From positions 372,001 through 436,000 of the forward strand of contig CAWCWN010000003.1 in assembly GCA_963799245.1 (NCBI GenBank): a stretch of DNA of 64,000 bases. The letters are read 5' to 3'. Source of the stretch: CAWCWN01 sp963799245 (lineage in GTDB: Bacteria; Chloroflexota; Ktedonobacteria; Ktedonobacterales; Ktedonobacteraceae). Below, in pieces: positions 51,901 through 60,988 of the stretch (positions are counted from its first letter, which is position 1; each line of letters starts with the position of its first letter). Made by a program: the position numbers and the translations under genes. Under the pieces are notes generated by a model, which saw only the letters and a program-made list of their open reading frames with translations, was not told the origin of the DNA and did not search any database.

Positions 51901-53319
51901 TTACTCCTCTCCTGAAGTAGAGCTATCAGCGCTTTCAGGCGCGCTTGCCAGCCTTGCTATCACCGCTGTAAAGATCTCTACGCGGCCCTGCCACTCGGCC
52001 TCCACCTCCTCAAGCTGATGGCGCAGCTGCGGCAGGCCGAGATTTCCGGCGCCGCCCAGGTGACTGCGCGCCGCCAGCCGTTCGCCAAGCTGCTCCTTGC
52101 TCTCTGGCGGGGGAAGGAGATGACGGTCCAGTTGTGCCGTTACCTCGGCTCCCACGATGCGATAGGCATCGCGGAACGGCAGGTGCGCAACGCTGGTCAG
52201 CTCATACGCGCGGTCGGCGGCAAAGAGTTCAAAAGTACAGGCCGCGAGCAGGCGCTCGGCGTTCACAGCGAGCGAGCTGACGAACAGCGTGCTAATCTCC
52301 AGGCTCTCCTGTACAATACCCAGGGCCTCCATAAAAGGGCGCTTGGTCTCCTGGTAGTCCATATTGTACCCGGAGGGCAGGCCGCTTCCGATGCCCATGA
52401 TCTGCTGCTGCAGGGCCAGCATCGTCTGTGTTCGGGCCCGTACCAGTTCCATAACCCCCAGGTTACGTTTCTGGGGCATGATGCTGCTGCCGGTACACAA
52501 TTCCTGCGGCACCTGGAAGAACGCATATTCAACGGTTGAGAAAAGCAGGATATCCTGTGCCAATTTGCTCAGGTCAAACATGATCTGTGCCAGGGCCTGT
52601 ACAATGGCCGCTTCTATCTTGCCGCGGCTGTTCTGCACATAGATGACGTTATTCTGCACCCGTGAGAAGCCCAGCAGATCGGCGCAATACTGGCGATCAA
52701 TAGCGATGGGCACGCCATAGCCGGCGGCCGAACCAAGCGGCGATTGATCGTTGAGCTGGTAAGCTGCCGTGAGCAGCTGCTGGTCATCAAGCAGCGCTTC
52801 GGCGAAACTCGCGGCCCACAGCCCGACCGAGGAAAGCATGGCGCGCTGCATATGTGTATAGCCGGGCATAGGCACGTCGCTGTGAGCCTGCGCAAACTCC
52901 AGCAAGGCCGCACAGAGGCTACACAGCTTGCCTGCCACCTCATGCAGTTGCTCTTTGGCATACAGGCGCAGGTCTACCAGCACCTGGTCATTACGTGAGC
53001 GTGCCAGGTGGATCTTCTTGCCAACCCCATTTGTCTCAGCCACCAGGTAATTCTCGACGCGCGTATGGATGTCCTCGTCGCTCAGGCTCACAGTAAACTC
53101 ATGCGCGGCCTCCAGGCGCAGGATGTTGCACAGGGCCGTTTTTAACACCCTGTGCTCCGCCTCGCTCAGGGCGCCTATTTTCGTCAGCATCGCAACGTGT
53201 GCCAGCGAGCCCCACACGTCCTGCCGAACGAGGCAGCCGTCCAGAGCACTATTCTGAGCCGCCTCAAAAAACTCCACCTGCTCATGCACTCGATAGCCTT
53301 TTTGCCATAACTTAGTCAT
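51901..53319 (-). CDS. argH: Argininosuccinate lyase
   Basis: ArgH splits argininosuccinate into arginine and fumarate. The 472-residue protein belongs to the fumarase/aspartase superfamily; it shows HLARSRNDQVLVDLRLY near residue 103, GYTHMQRAM near 150 and the signature loop GSSIMPQKRNLGVMEL (about residue 280) in which the catalytic Ser lies. Its start (MTKLWQKGY) overlaps the end of the upstream argG(2) gene by 8 bases, so translation is coupled. Confidence 0.96.
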   Translation of the reverse strand: MTKLWQKGYRVHEQVEFFEAAQNSALDGCLVRQDVWGSLAHVAMLTKIGALSEAEHRVLKTALCNILRLEAAHEFTVSLSDEDIHTRVENYLVAETNGVGKKIHLARSRNDQVLVDLRLYAKEQLHEVAGKLCSLCAALLEFAQAHSDVPMPGYTHMQRAMLSSVGLWAASFAEALLDDQQLLTAAYQLNDQSPLGSAAGYGVPIAIDRQYCADLLGFSRVQNNVIYVQNSRGKIEAAIVQALAQIMFDLSKLAQDILLFSTVEYAFFQVPQELCTGSSIMPQKRNLGVMELVRARTQTMLALQQQIMGIGSGLPSGYNMDYQETKRPFMEALGIVQESLEISTLFVSSLAVNAERLLAACTFELFAADRAYELTSVAHLPFRDAYRIVGAEVTAQLDRHLLPPPESKEQLGERLAARSHLGGAGNLGLPQLRHQLEEVEAEWQGRVEIFTAVIARLASAPESADSSTSGEE

Positions 53320-54616
53320 GTTGCGCCCCTTCGTAAGCAGCTGCCCGCTCGTTGCGCCTGGCTATAAGTTCATAGGGAAGTCCACGAATGTGGGCGGCGG
53401 GGGCGCATTCCTTCTGATTAAAGCTGGCGCTTTTGATCGAGCGCACATCGGAGAAAAACAGGCCACTCGCCGAAGTGCGCGCATGAATATCGACATTGCC
53501 CTTGTAGAGGTCAACGACATACTCCCCGTTCACAACCTTCTGGGTAGAGGCAATGAAGGCATCGATGGCGTTCTTCAGAGGGTGGAACCACTCGCCGTGA
53601 TAGACAAGCCTGGCCCACTGGGCCTCCAGCTGGCGCTTCAGCTGGATCTCCTCTTTGGTCAGACAGAACTGTTCAAGGTCGCGGTGCAATTTCAGCAAAA
53701 TGGTCGCGGCAGGAGCCTCATAGATTTCACGCGACTTCAAGCCCATTATGCCATCCTCAAAGAGGTCTATTTTACCAATACCATTGCTGCCGCCGATGAG
53801 ATTGAGCTGTTCGATGATCTGGTCAAGCGGCATAACTGTGCCATTCAGGGCCACAGGCAAACCGTTCTGCCAGGCGATTTTCAGGCGCGTAGGTTTATCA
53901 GGAGCCTTGGCAGGGGGCGTCAACCACATCCAGATCGAAGCGGGCAGTTCGGTCGTAAGATCGATACCGCCGCTGGCGATAGAGCGACACCACATGGTTT
54001 TATCGTCGCCGCCAACTATCAATTCCTCGACGGGCACGCCGTAATGCTCCATCAACAACTGTTCCTCGCCGCGCGTGAGGTCAAAATCCCGCACAGGCAC
54101 AAAAATTTGCGTACCCGGGGCAAAGAGGCTAAAGACATTGTGCATACGATACTGGTCGTTACCTTTGCCACTGGAGCCCTCCATCAAGGCATCACATCCC
54201 AGCTCCAGGGCCTTTTCCGCCACGCGGGCCGCGATCAACTGGCGGGTCATCGAGGTGGAGACGGGGTACCCGTTGTAGTCCGAATTTGCCTGGATAGCCT
54301 TACTGAGCCACTGCTCGGTAAATTCCTGCTTTGCATCGATGATGAGCGGCTGAATACCCAGCTGCAGTGCCCTGGCGGTACTTACCTGGAGCTCGGCCTC
54401 TCCCTGTCCGACATCAACGCTAATAGCGGTAAGGGCACGAGCACGGTATTTCAGCTCGGAGAGTTTGACGCACAGCGTCGAGTCGAGTCCGCCCGAATAG
54501 GCGAGGGCGATGTGCCTGCCCTGGTGAACGTCAACGGCAGCGATTTTGTCGAGCGCAAGCTGGAGCGCCTCGCTGCCGTTGGCTGCGGTAGCGTTGGTTG
54601 AACTGTTGATTGTCAT
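53312..54616 (-). CDS. Argininosuccinate synthase, divergent type (copy 2)
   Basis: A 434-residue ATP pyrophosphatase enzyme with loop AYSGGLDSTLCV near residue 38-49, TAISVDVGQGEAELQ, MEGSSGKGNDQYRMHN and a synthetase domain with KSREIYEAPAATILL and the C-terminal YKGNVDIHARTSASGLF. It is clearly related to ArgG but is a longer, different subfamily from the copy at 50.6 kb. The ATG at 54616 has AAGGAG 10 bases upstream; a TTG six codons earlier is rejected. It is the first gene after the T-box leader. It could be an isoenzyme or act on a related citrulline-like substrate. Confidence 0.85.
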   Translation of the reverse strand: MTINSSTNATAANGSEALQLALDKIAAVDVHQGRHIALAYSGGLDSTLCVKLSELKYRARALTAISVDVGQGEAELQVSTARALQLGIQPLIIDAKQEFTEQWLSKAIQANSDYNGYPVSTSMTRQLIAARVAEKALELGCDALMEGSSGKGNDQYRMHNVFSLFAPGTQIFVPVRDFDLTRGEEQLLMEHYGVPVEELIVGGDDKTMWCRSIASGGIDLTTELPASIWMWLTPPAKAPDKPTRLKIAWQNGLPVALNGTVMPLDQIIEQLNLIGGSNGIGKIDLFEDGIMGLKSREIYEAPAATILLKLHRDLEQFCLTKEEIQLKRQLEAQWARLVYHGEWFHPLKNAIDAFIASTQKVVNGEYVVDLYKGNVDIHARTSASGLFFSDVRSIKSASFNQKECAPAAHIRGLPYELIARRNERAAAYEGAQHD

Positions 54617-54660
54617 GCGGTAATTCTCCTTCAACGAATAGAGCTATGGAAGGAGCGGGG

Positions 54661-55044
54661 CAATAAAAAAACCCCCGTCCCTTCCTTGACATTGAAGGGA
54701 CGAGAGCAGTCAGTTCAGCAGCAGTTTGCTGCGTTGATACTACACCCGTGGTGCCACCCTGATTGTCACTATCCGCTCCATAGCATCTCCCCACAACCCT
54801 GTGAAGAAGTGATGGTGACCACTTTTTGGCGGTTTTTTCACTGCGTGGGAACCACCCACCTGTTCCTACTTGCCTGCGCGCGGGCGCCTGCAGAGGCGCC
54901 TCACATTTGGCTTTCTTCGGACAGCCGCTCACGAAAGCGTTCTGAGCGGGTCCAGCCATTCCGATCTTTCACCAACCACCGGATCGCTGTCGGCCTCCCG
55001 AGCTCATACTATGTTCGATCATCGCGGGCCATTGATAGTCTTAT
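54661..55044 (-). promoter_or_regulatory. T-box leader with Arg (CGC) specifier, controlling argG(2)-argH-argG(1)
   Basis: On the minus strand the T-box sequence AGGGTGGCACCACG is at 54747-54760, followed by a terminator with arms CGTCCCTTC/GAAGGGACG (54694-54702 and 54676-54684) and a T-run at 54664-54670. The leader 5' part folds as a Stem I: CCGC...CGAA pairs with TTCG...GCGG and GAGC..GGG with CCC-GCTC. Between these helices one strand has AGTA (55007-55010) and the other AGAACGC, so the specifier triplet after GAA is CGC (54937-54939), an arginine codon. Uncharged tRNA-Arg should favour the antiterminator and switch the operon on. The UGGC of the T-box expects a G at tRNA position 73. 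Confidence 0.82.
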
Positions 55045-55050
55045 GCATTA

Positions 55051-55079
55051 AGCATAACAGCAGAAGCGCGAAATGTCAA
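55051..55079 (-). promoter_or_regulatory. Promoter of the T-box arginine operon
   Basis: TTGACA (55074-55079), a 17-base spacer and TATGCT (55051-55056) on the minus strand. The transcript would start near 55044, just upstream of Stem I of the T-box. The box lies just downstream of the stop codon of the WYL gene. Confidence 0.8.
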
Positions 55080-55090
55080 CGCCAATATCT

Positions 55091-56092
55091 TCACAATTTC
55101 GCCGCCGGCTGAGCGAGGTACATTTGCGCGATCGCTCGCGCCCTGGCTGCCACTGCCTCGCGCACCAGCGCCGGGCTGATCACCCTGGCTTCGGTCCCCA
55201 GCGCCAGCGCATACGTGATGGCGTCTTCGGCAGAGTCCAGGTGAGCCTGTATCCTGGCGCTGCCATCAGGCTCTTCGCGCAGGATCGTGAAGTTACCCTG
55301 AACCCTGGGGCGCGCAGCAGGCGTAATATGGAGAGTCAGAGCAAATGCTGGAACGTGTTCTTCGAGGTGCTCGCGCACCTTTTCCCAATAAGCATGCAGG
55401 TCAAAGTCGGGCCGGGACGTAATTGGATCAACGCTCATCTTCACATCTTTTATATACCTGACACGGAAAGTGCAAAAGGCCCGAAAGCTCTGGCAGAAGG
55501 CAACCAGGTACCAGACGCCTGTGCGAATATGCGGGAGAGATATGCCCTTATAGACAAGGCCATATGGCTCGATACGCAGCCACTGTGCGCCTGCGCCGCT
55601 GGCAACAGCGGGGTAAAGGATGTCGAGCGCAGTCTCCCCCCAGAGTGCCGCACGGATCGTCTCAAGGTACACCGTCGTTGTTGACCGGTTGTACCATGCC
55701 GTGGTATCAAAAAGAACACGCTCACGCGCCGCCCGGATATCGGCGCGGTACTCCTCAGGCAGAGTCGCCTCCAGTTTGAACAGCGCACGATGCAGGGCAT
55801 CATCATCCGCGAAGAGGCTGTAATTACCGGCCATCGCCCCGCCAAGGACCAGGGAAATAACCTCTTCGCGGGTAAAACTTGCCGGCTCGAAACGATAATC
55901 ATTGGGCAAGTAGTAACCCCCACCAGGCCCGTAATCCATTGATACCGGCACATGCGCCAGCGAAAGAGCATCGATATCCCGATAAATCGTGCGGGTTGAT
56001 ACATTCAGGATACTCGCAAGGCGCCGCGCGGTCAATTTGCCACGTGCTTGCAGAAGTAGTGTGATAGCCACGAGGCGTTCGGTCTTTTGCAT
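55091..56092 (-). CDS. WYL-domain (YafY-like) transcriptional regulator
   Basis: A 333-residue regulator with an N-terminal HTH_11/DeoR-like winged helix (RLVAITLLLQARGKLTARRL ... VSTRTIYRDIDAL at residues 5-45) and a WYL domain (about 135-220, LRIEPYGLVYKGISLPHIRTGVWYLVAFC) followed by the WCX-like tail. WYL proteins sense small ligands or nucleic acids. It diverges from a two-gene ABC exporter, and its own -10 box TAAAAT lies only 6 bases before the ATG, so the mRNA is probably leaderless. Confidence 0.9.
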   Translation of the reverse strand: MQKTERLVAITLLLQARGKLTARRLASILNVSTRTIYRDIDALSLAHVPVSMDYGPGGGYYLPNDYRFEPASFTREEVISLVLGGAMAGNYSLFADDDALHRALFKLEATLPEEYRADIRAARERVLFDTTAWYNRSTTTVYLETIRAALWGETALDILYPAVASGAGAQWLRIEPYGLVYKGISLPHIRTGVWYLVAFCQSFRAFCTFRVRYIKDVKMSVDPITSRPDFDLHAYWEKVREHLEEHVPAFALTLHITPAARPRVQGNFTILREEPDGSARIQAHLDSAEDAITYALALGTEARVISPALVREAVAARARAIAQMYLAQPAAKL

Positions 56093-56184
56093 AGTACTAT
56101 TTTAGCACAGGCAATAATTTTCCAAGCACATGTGCCGGGCGCTCAGACATACGCGGATCAAGGAAATTAAAGTCGTGAAAAGAC

Positions 56185-56216
56185 TGACATCCCTATGTCA
56201 TATATATTCTCATAGG
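56185..56216. promoter_or_regulatory. Overlapping inverted repeats in the divergent WYL/ABC promoter region
   Basis: TGACAT-CCCT-ATGTCA (56185-56200) and CCTATG-N13-CATAGG (56192-56197 and 56211-56216) overlap in the gap between the WYL gene and the ABC genes. They are candidate binding sites for the WYL regulator. Confidence 0.45.
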
Positions 56217-56272
56217 ATAGATGCTGGAATGATGATGTATAACGGCTGGTGGATCTAAGAAAGGACGACTTC

Positions 56273-58114
56273 GTGACGCCCCCCCAAGCAGACAACATCT
56301 ATACCTTTCTCGCAGGCTGGCGGGCCAACCTGCGCATTTACCTGCGCGTCCTGCGACTGCTGCGTCCTCACTGGTTGCAATCACTAGAAGCAGTGATAGC
56401 GCTGGCGCTTGCGACAGGCTTTGCGCTTATCGTGCCCGTGTTATTGGCATGGGTGGTCGGCGTGGGCGTACAGACAGGGCACTTCAACGATCTTCTGCTG
56501 GCCGCTGGCGCGGTCCTGTTCGTGAGCGCGCTGCGCGGTATCTCTGCCTACGGCCAGGGCTATCTCTCGCAGGCGGTCTCAAATCATGTGGCGTATGACC
56601 TGCGCAGCCGCGTCTACGATCACCTGCAAAAGCTGAGTTTCGCCTTCCATGATAACGCGGAGACGGGTCAATTAATGTCACGCATGACCGTCGACATCGA
56701 GGCTGTGCGTAACTTTATTACCCTGGGCCTGCTGCGCGCGCTGGTAACAATTGTCACCTTCGCGGCTGTGAGTATCATCCTGCTGCTGCTCGATTGGCGG
56801 CTGGCCCTGGTCACGCTGTTATGTGTACCGGTGCTGGCCCTGCTCTCGCTACAGGTGGCCTGGCGCCTGCGGCCTCTATGGCTCAATGTACAGAATGAAA
56901 CGGGAGCTTTGAGCACCGTGATGCAGGAGAGCCTGAGCGGCATGCGTGTCGTCAAGGCTTTTGCGCGCAATGATTTTGAGATCGACAAGTTCGAGAGCAA
57001 GAACCACGAAGTACGCGACCTCAACCTGAGCGCGATGCGCCTCTCAGCCTGGAATCAGCCACTCATGATCCTGGTACTCAATGTTGTCACCGTACTGGTC
57101 GTATGGATAGGGGGTGCCCTGGTCATCGGCCATCACCTGAGCCTGCCCTTGCTGGTAGCTGTAACACAGTATGTGCTCCTGCTCGCCACACCCGTGCGCT
57201 CTTTTGGCTTTATGGTGAACTGGTTTATGCGCGGCCTCTCAGGCGCTACACGCATTTTCAGCGTGCTGGATAGCGAGCCAGGCATTGTAGACGCCCCCTT
57301 TGCGCACGTGCTGGAGCAGGTCCATGGCCATGTGCGCTTTGAAGGTGTATCGTTCGCCTACGCGAATGGGCGCGAGGTGTTGCACTCGCTCGACTTTGAG
57401 GCTCAACCAGGTCAGATCATCGCCCTCCTCGGCGCTACAGGCAGCGGCAAAAGTACCATCCTGCATCTCTTGCCGCGCTTCTATGATGTGACGCACGGGC
57501 GCGTCAGCGTTGACGGTCTCGATGTACGCGACGTTACACAGGCCTCACTGCGACAGAATATCGGCCTGGTATTGCAGGATGTCTTCCTCTTCAATGCCAC
57601 CCTGCGCGATAACATTGCCTTCGGCAAGGCACACGCCACAGACGAAGAGGTCATAACGGCTGCCAAAATCGCGCGCCTGCACGACTTCGCCTTAACCCTG
57701 CCCCATGGTTACGACACATGGATTGGGGAGCGCGGCGTCACCCTTTCGGGCGGCCAGAAGCAGCGCGTGGCTATCGCGCGCACGCTTCTGCTCGATCCCG
57801 CCATCCTCATCCTTGATGACGCCACCTCAAGCGTCGACATGGCGACGGAATATCTTATTCAACAGGCCCTGGACGCCGTCATGCGTGGACGTACCACCTT
57901 CGTGGTGGCCTCTCGCCTGCGCACCGTCAAGCACGCCGCGCAGATTTTAGTCCTGGAAGAGGGACGGATTATCGAACGTGGAACCCACACATCGCTGCTG
58001 GCGCAGAATGGCCTCTACACCAGGCTGTATGACCTGCAGTTGCGTGAGCAAGAAGAGTTTGAAGCACGCACGCTGGCGGCGCAGCCAGACCAGGAACAGG
58101 AGATCGCGCTGTGA
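56273..58114 (+). CDS. ABC exporter half-transporter with degenerate catalytic site (subunit 1)
   Basis: A 613-residue membrane-ATPase fusion with six membrane helices (about residues 25-320) and a nucleotide-binding domain (about 350-590). Walker A is GATGSGKST near 387 and the signature LSGGQKQR near 491, but the residue after Walker B is Asp (LILDDATSS) instead of Glu, and the switch His is Ser (VASRL). This is the degenerate half of a heterodimeric exporter (BmrCD/TM287-288 type). The GTG at 56273 has AAAGGA before it; a GTG eight codons earlier is possible. It overlaps the next gene by 4 bases. Confidence 0.93.
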   Translation: MTPPQADNIYTFLAGWRANLRIYLRVLRLLRPHWLQSLEAVIALALATGFALIVPVLLAWVVGVGVQTGHFNDLLLAAGAVLFVSALRGISAYGQGYLSQAVSNHVAYDLRSRVYDHLQKLSFAFHDNAETGQLMSRMTVDIEAVRNFITLGLLRALVTIVTFAAVSIILLLLDWRLALVTLLCVPVLALLSLQVAWRLRPLWLNVQNETGALSTVMQESLSGMRVVKAFARNDFEIDKFESKNHEVRDLNLSAMRLSAWNQPLMILVLNVVTVLVVWIGGALVIGHHLSLPLLVAVTQYVLLLATPVRSFGFMVNWFMRGLSGATRIFSVLDSEPGIVDAPFAHVLEQVHGHVRFEGVSFAYANGREVLHSLDFEAQPGQIIALLGATGSGKSTILHLLPRFYDVTHGRVSVDGLDVRDVTQASLRQNIGLVLQDVFLFNATLRDNIAFGKAHATDEEVITAAKIARLHDFALTLPHGYDTWIGERGVTLSGGQKQRVAIARTLLLDPAILILDDATSSVDMATEYLIQQALDAVMRGRTTFVVASRLRTVKHAAQILVLEEGRIIERGTHTSLLAQNGLYTRLYDLQLREQEEFEARTLAAQPDQEQEIAL

Positions 58115-59943
58115 CGACGAAAGCATCTACGCACCTGCAGCGTAAATCCTGGCAAGAAAACTTACTCGCCAGTTCAGATGAGGACCTCTCGGGAAGATTT
58201 GACTGGCGCCTGACCAGGCGCTTCGGCCCCTATATCGCGCGCTATCGCGCTGCGACCATCACCAGCATCATCTTGATGCTGGTCTACAACGCCGCTAACC
58301 TGGCGAATCCTTACCTGATCGGCGTCGCAATTGACCAGTACATAACCCACCAGGACCTGCGCGGGCTGGCCTGGATCGGCATTATCCTGCTTGTGGTGAA
58401 CATCGTCATGTGGCAGGCGCAGTACTGGCAGGTCTGGACGATGTCGTGGGCCGGCCAGCAGATCCTCTATCACCTCAGCTCGGATATGTTTGCGCACCTG
58501 CAAAAGTTGTCGCTCAGCTTCTATGATCGTACCCAGATCGGACGGGTGATGTCGCGCCTGCAAAGTGATATCGACGTCCTGGAGTCAATGTTGAGCTCGG
58601 GTCTGCTCTCTATCCTCAGTTCGCTGGTATCTCTCGTCGGCATTGTAGTGGCTATGCTCGTCATGGACGTATGGCTGGCCCTGCTCTCCTTTACGGTTCT
58701 GCCCGCCATGGTAGTGATCGCGGCATTCTGGCAGCGCTACGCCCAGCGTTCGTTTCGCCTCACGCGCGCAGCCATCTCCCGGGTCAACTCCACCTTGCAG
58801 GAAAACATCTCTGGTATGCGCGTCATTCAGAGTATGGCGCGTGAGGATCGCAACCGGGCCGAGTTCGACGAGCTCAATTCCTATAACCGCGATACCAATC
58901 TAGAGGCCAGCCAGGTGGCTGCGCTCGTCCTGCCGCTGGTGGAGGTTGTCGCGGCTGTGGCTATTGCCCTGGTCATTATCTTTGGAGGTATGCAGGTAGC
59001 TCAGGGCCACCTGATGATAGGCGTGCTCGTCGCTTTTACGCTCTACATCAACCGCTTCTTCGATCCCATCCGCGACCTCAGCCAGCAGTACACCCAACTA
59101 CAGCGCTCAGGCGTGGCCGCCGAACGCATCTTCCAGGTCCTGGATGTGCCCGTCGACATTCAGGACAGACCGGCGGCGCTCACGCTGCCGCAGCTTCAAG
59201 GGAATGTGGAGTTCCGCGATGTCGTCTTTGGTTACACCCCCGGGCATCCAGTGCTGCATGGGCTAAACCTGCGGATTGCAGCAGGTCAGACGATCGCAAT
59301 TGTAGGCCCGACTGGCGCGGGCAAAAGCACAATCGCGGGCCTACTCTCACGTTTCTACGACGTACAACAAGGGGAGGTGCTGGTTGATGGCTACGATGTA
59401 CGCGACGTCACCCAGCACTCCCTGCGCAGTCAGATCGGGGTTGTCCTGCAAGAGCCCTTCCTGTTCACGGGCTCGATTCGTGAAAACATACGCTATGGAC
59501 GGCTCGACGCCAGTGATGAGGAGGTTGTCAGCGCGGCCCAGGCGGTGGGGGCGCACGACCTTATCATGAACCTGCCGGACGGCTATGCCACACCTATTCG
59601 TGAGCGCGGGCGCAACCTCAGCGTTGGGCAGCGCCAGCTCATCTCGTTTGCACGGGCGCTACTGGCTGATCCACGTATCCTCATCCTGGACGAGGCGACG
59701 GCCAACATAGATACCGTGACCGAGCTGATGGTCCAGCAGGGCCTGCAGCGCCTGTTACATAATCGTACTGCGCTGGTCATCGCGCACCGGCTCTCAACCA
59801 TCAAGGGGGCCGACCACATCATTGTCCTGCAGAAAGGCCATATCGCCGAACAGGGAAATCATGCAGAGCTGCTGCGGCTCGGCGGCATCTATAGCAAACT
59901 CTACGCCATGGGCTTCCGCCACAGCATGAGCGAGGCGCTGTAG
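58111..59943 (+). CDS. ABC exporter half-transporter with intact catalytic site (subunit 2)
   Basis: A 610-residue partner of subunit 1, translated from a GTG that overlaps its stop by four bases (GTGA). Six membrane helices (about 50-330) precede the ATPase: Walker A GPTGAGKST near 395, signature LSVGQRQL, Walker B with Glu (LILDEATAN) and switch His in IAHRL. The two gene products would form one transporter with one active and one inactive ATP site. Substrates of related pumps are drugs or lipids. Confidence 0.94.
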   Translation: MTTKASTHLQRKSWQENLLASSDEDLSGRFDWRLTRRFGPYIARYRAATITSIILMLVYNAANLANPYLIGVAIDQYITHQDLRGLAWIGIILLVVNIVMWQAQYWQVWTMSWAGQQILYHLSSDMFAHLQKLSLSFYDRTQIGRVMSRLQSDIDVLESMLSSGLLSILSSLVSLVGIVVAMLVMDVWLALLSFTVLPAMVVIAAFWQRYAQRSFRLTRAAISRVNSTLQENISGMRVIQSMAREDRNRAEFDELNSYNRDTNLEASQVAALVLPLVEVVAAVAIALVIIFGGMQVAQGHLMIGVLVAFTLYINRFFDPIRDLSQQYTQLQRSGVAAERIFQVLDVPVDIQDRPAALTLPQLQGNVEFRDVVFGYTPGHPVLHGLNLRIAAGQTIAIVGPTGAGKSTIAGLLSRFYDVQQGEVLVDGYDVRDVTQHSLRSQIGVVLQEPFLFTGSIRENIRYGRLDASDEEVVSAAQAVGAHDLIMNLPDGYATPIRERGRNLSVGQRQLISFARALLADPRILILDEATANIDTVTELMVQQGLQRLLHNRTALVIAHRLSTIKGADHIIVLQKGHIAEQGNHAELLRLGGIYSKLYAMGFRHSMSEAL

Positions 59944-60011
59944 CAAGGCCAGCAATATCCAGGGTAGCGCGCTCTCCCTGACTGAACTCGCCCGAATAGC
60001 GGCTTATCTAC

Positions 60012-60059
60012 TTGACAGGCCGCCGGCCTTCGGGTATATTAGTGTTACAGATACACTAA
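60012..60059 (+). promoter_or_regulatory. Promoter and palindromic operator of the NrtR-like gene
   Basis: TTGACA (60012-60017) and TATATT (60035-60040), 17 bases apart. A palindrome with perfect 7-base arms TTAGTGT/ACACTAA and a 7-base centre (60039-60059) overlaps the -10 and start site. Further half-site-like copies occur as ATACACTAA at 60111-60119 and TAGTGTAAG at 60171-60179. The protein encoded next is the likely ligand-controlled repressor. Confidence 0.75.
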
Positions 60060-60201
60060 GTATGGTGTGACTCCAGCTGGATATTCAAGCCGTACTCGCT
60101 ATAGGTAAGCATACACTAAAGCTCGCGGCTTATAAAGGGGATAGCCAGTCCATCCTAGTTAACTCGAGCATAGTGTAAGAAAAAGAGATTGTAGTATTGC
60201 C

Positions 60202-60930
60202 ATGGAACAGGCGGAAAAGCAGGGCGAAGCAGCACATCACATCCAGACGGCAGAGGCGAAGGCGCACAATTATAATGCCAGTAAGTACGAGCGTCCGTCG
60301 GTAACGGTAGACGTGGTCATGATGAGCCTTCGCCAGCGCGACCTCAAGGTACTCTTAATAAAACGCCGCTCATGGCCATTCGAGGGCATGTGGGCCATTC
60401 CAGGTGGTTTTGTCAACATAGATGAATCCCTCGAGACGGCGGCCAAGCGCGAATTACAGGAGGAGACGGGAGTACAGGATGTATACCTGGAGCAGCTCTA
60501 TACTTTTGGGGACCCGGGACGTGATCCACGTACGCGGGTAATTACCGTTGTCTACTTTGCCCTGCTGGACTCCGAACGCTTACAGGTAAGGGCAGCAAGC
60601 GATGCCGTCAACGTTGGCTGGTTTTCGGTCTACCAGCTGCCGCCCCTGGCCTTCGACCATGAGAAAATTTTGCGCTATGCTCTGGAACGTTTACGCGGAA
60701 AGCTGGATTATACGACAATTGCTTTTAGCCTGCTGCCCGAGCAATTTACCCTGCGCGAATTACAGCGAGTCTATGAGATCATCTTACATAAGCGACTCGA
60801 CAAGCGCAATTTCCGTAAGAAGATCCTCGCGACCGGCATCCTTGAAGATACAGGGGCCAAGAAGATGGAGGGCACACATCGCCCTGCTCGCCTCTACCGT
60901 TTTAATCCGGAGGCGGAAGCAAAATTATGA
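60202..60930 (+). CDS. NrtR-like Nudix regulator
   Basis: A 242-residue protein with an N-terminal Nudix domain and a C-terminal winged helix (about 160-235, LRELQRVYEIILHKRLDKRN). Nudix box positions are intact (Gly69, Glu75, Arg83-Glu84, Glu87-Glu88, Gly90: GGFVNIDESLE ... RELQEETGV), so hydrolysis may be kept, unlike in classic NrtR repressors. The NrtR family controls NAD salvage genes and responds to ADP-ribose, but no NAD genes lie here; a sugar-nucleotide regulator is an alternative. An autoregulatory operator lies upstream. Confidence 0.88.
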   Translation: MEQAEKQGEAAHHIQTAEAKAHNYNASKYERPSVTVDVVMMSLRQRDLKVLLIKRRSWPFEGMWAIPGGFVNIDESLETAAKRELQEETGVQDVYLEQLYTFGDPGRDPRTRVITVVYFALLDSERLQVRAASDAVNVGWFSVYQLPPLAFDHEKILRYALERLRGKLDYTTIAFSLLPEQFTLRELQRVYEIILHKRLDKRNFRKKILATGILEDTGAKKMEGTHRPARLYRFNPEAEAKL

Positions 60931-60988
60931 TGTGTCAGCCCTGCACACCTTTCGTGTCCGATCGCCTGTCTTTTGGCCGACTATCAGC

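Noticed and set aside
53318..54601. A 427-codon plus-strand open frame opposite argG(2)
   Set aside because: It lies wholly antisense to a clearly conserved enzyme; its length reflects high GC and codon bias in the opposite frame, and the product has no recognisable motif.
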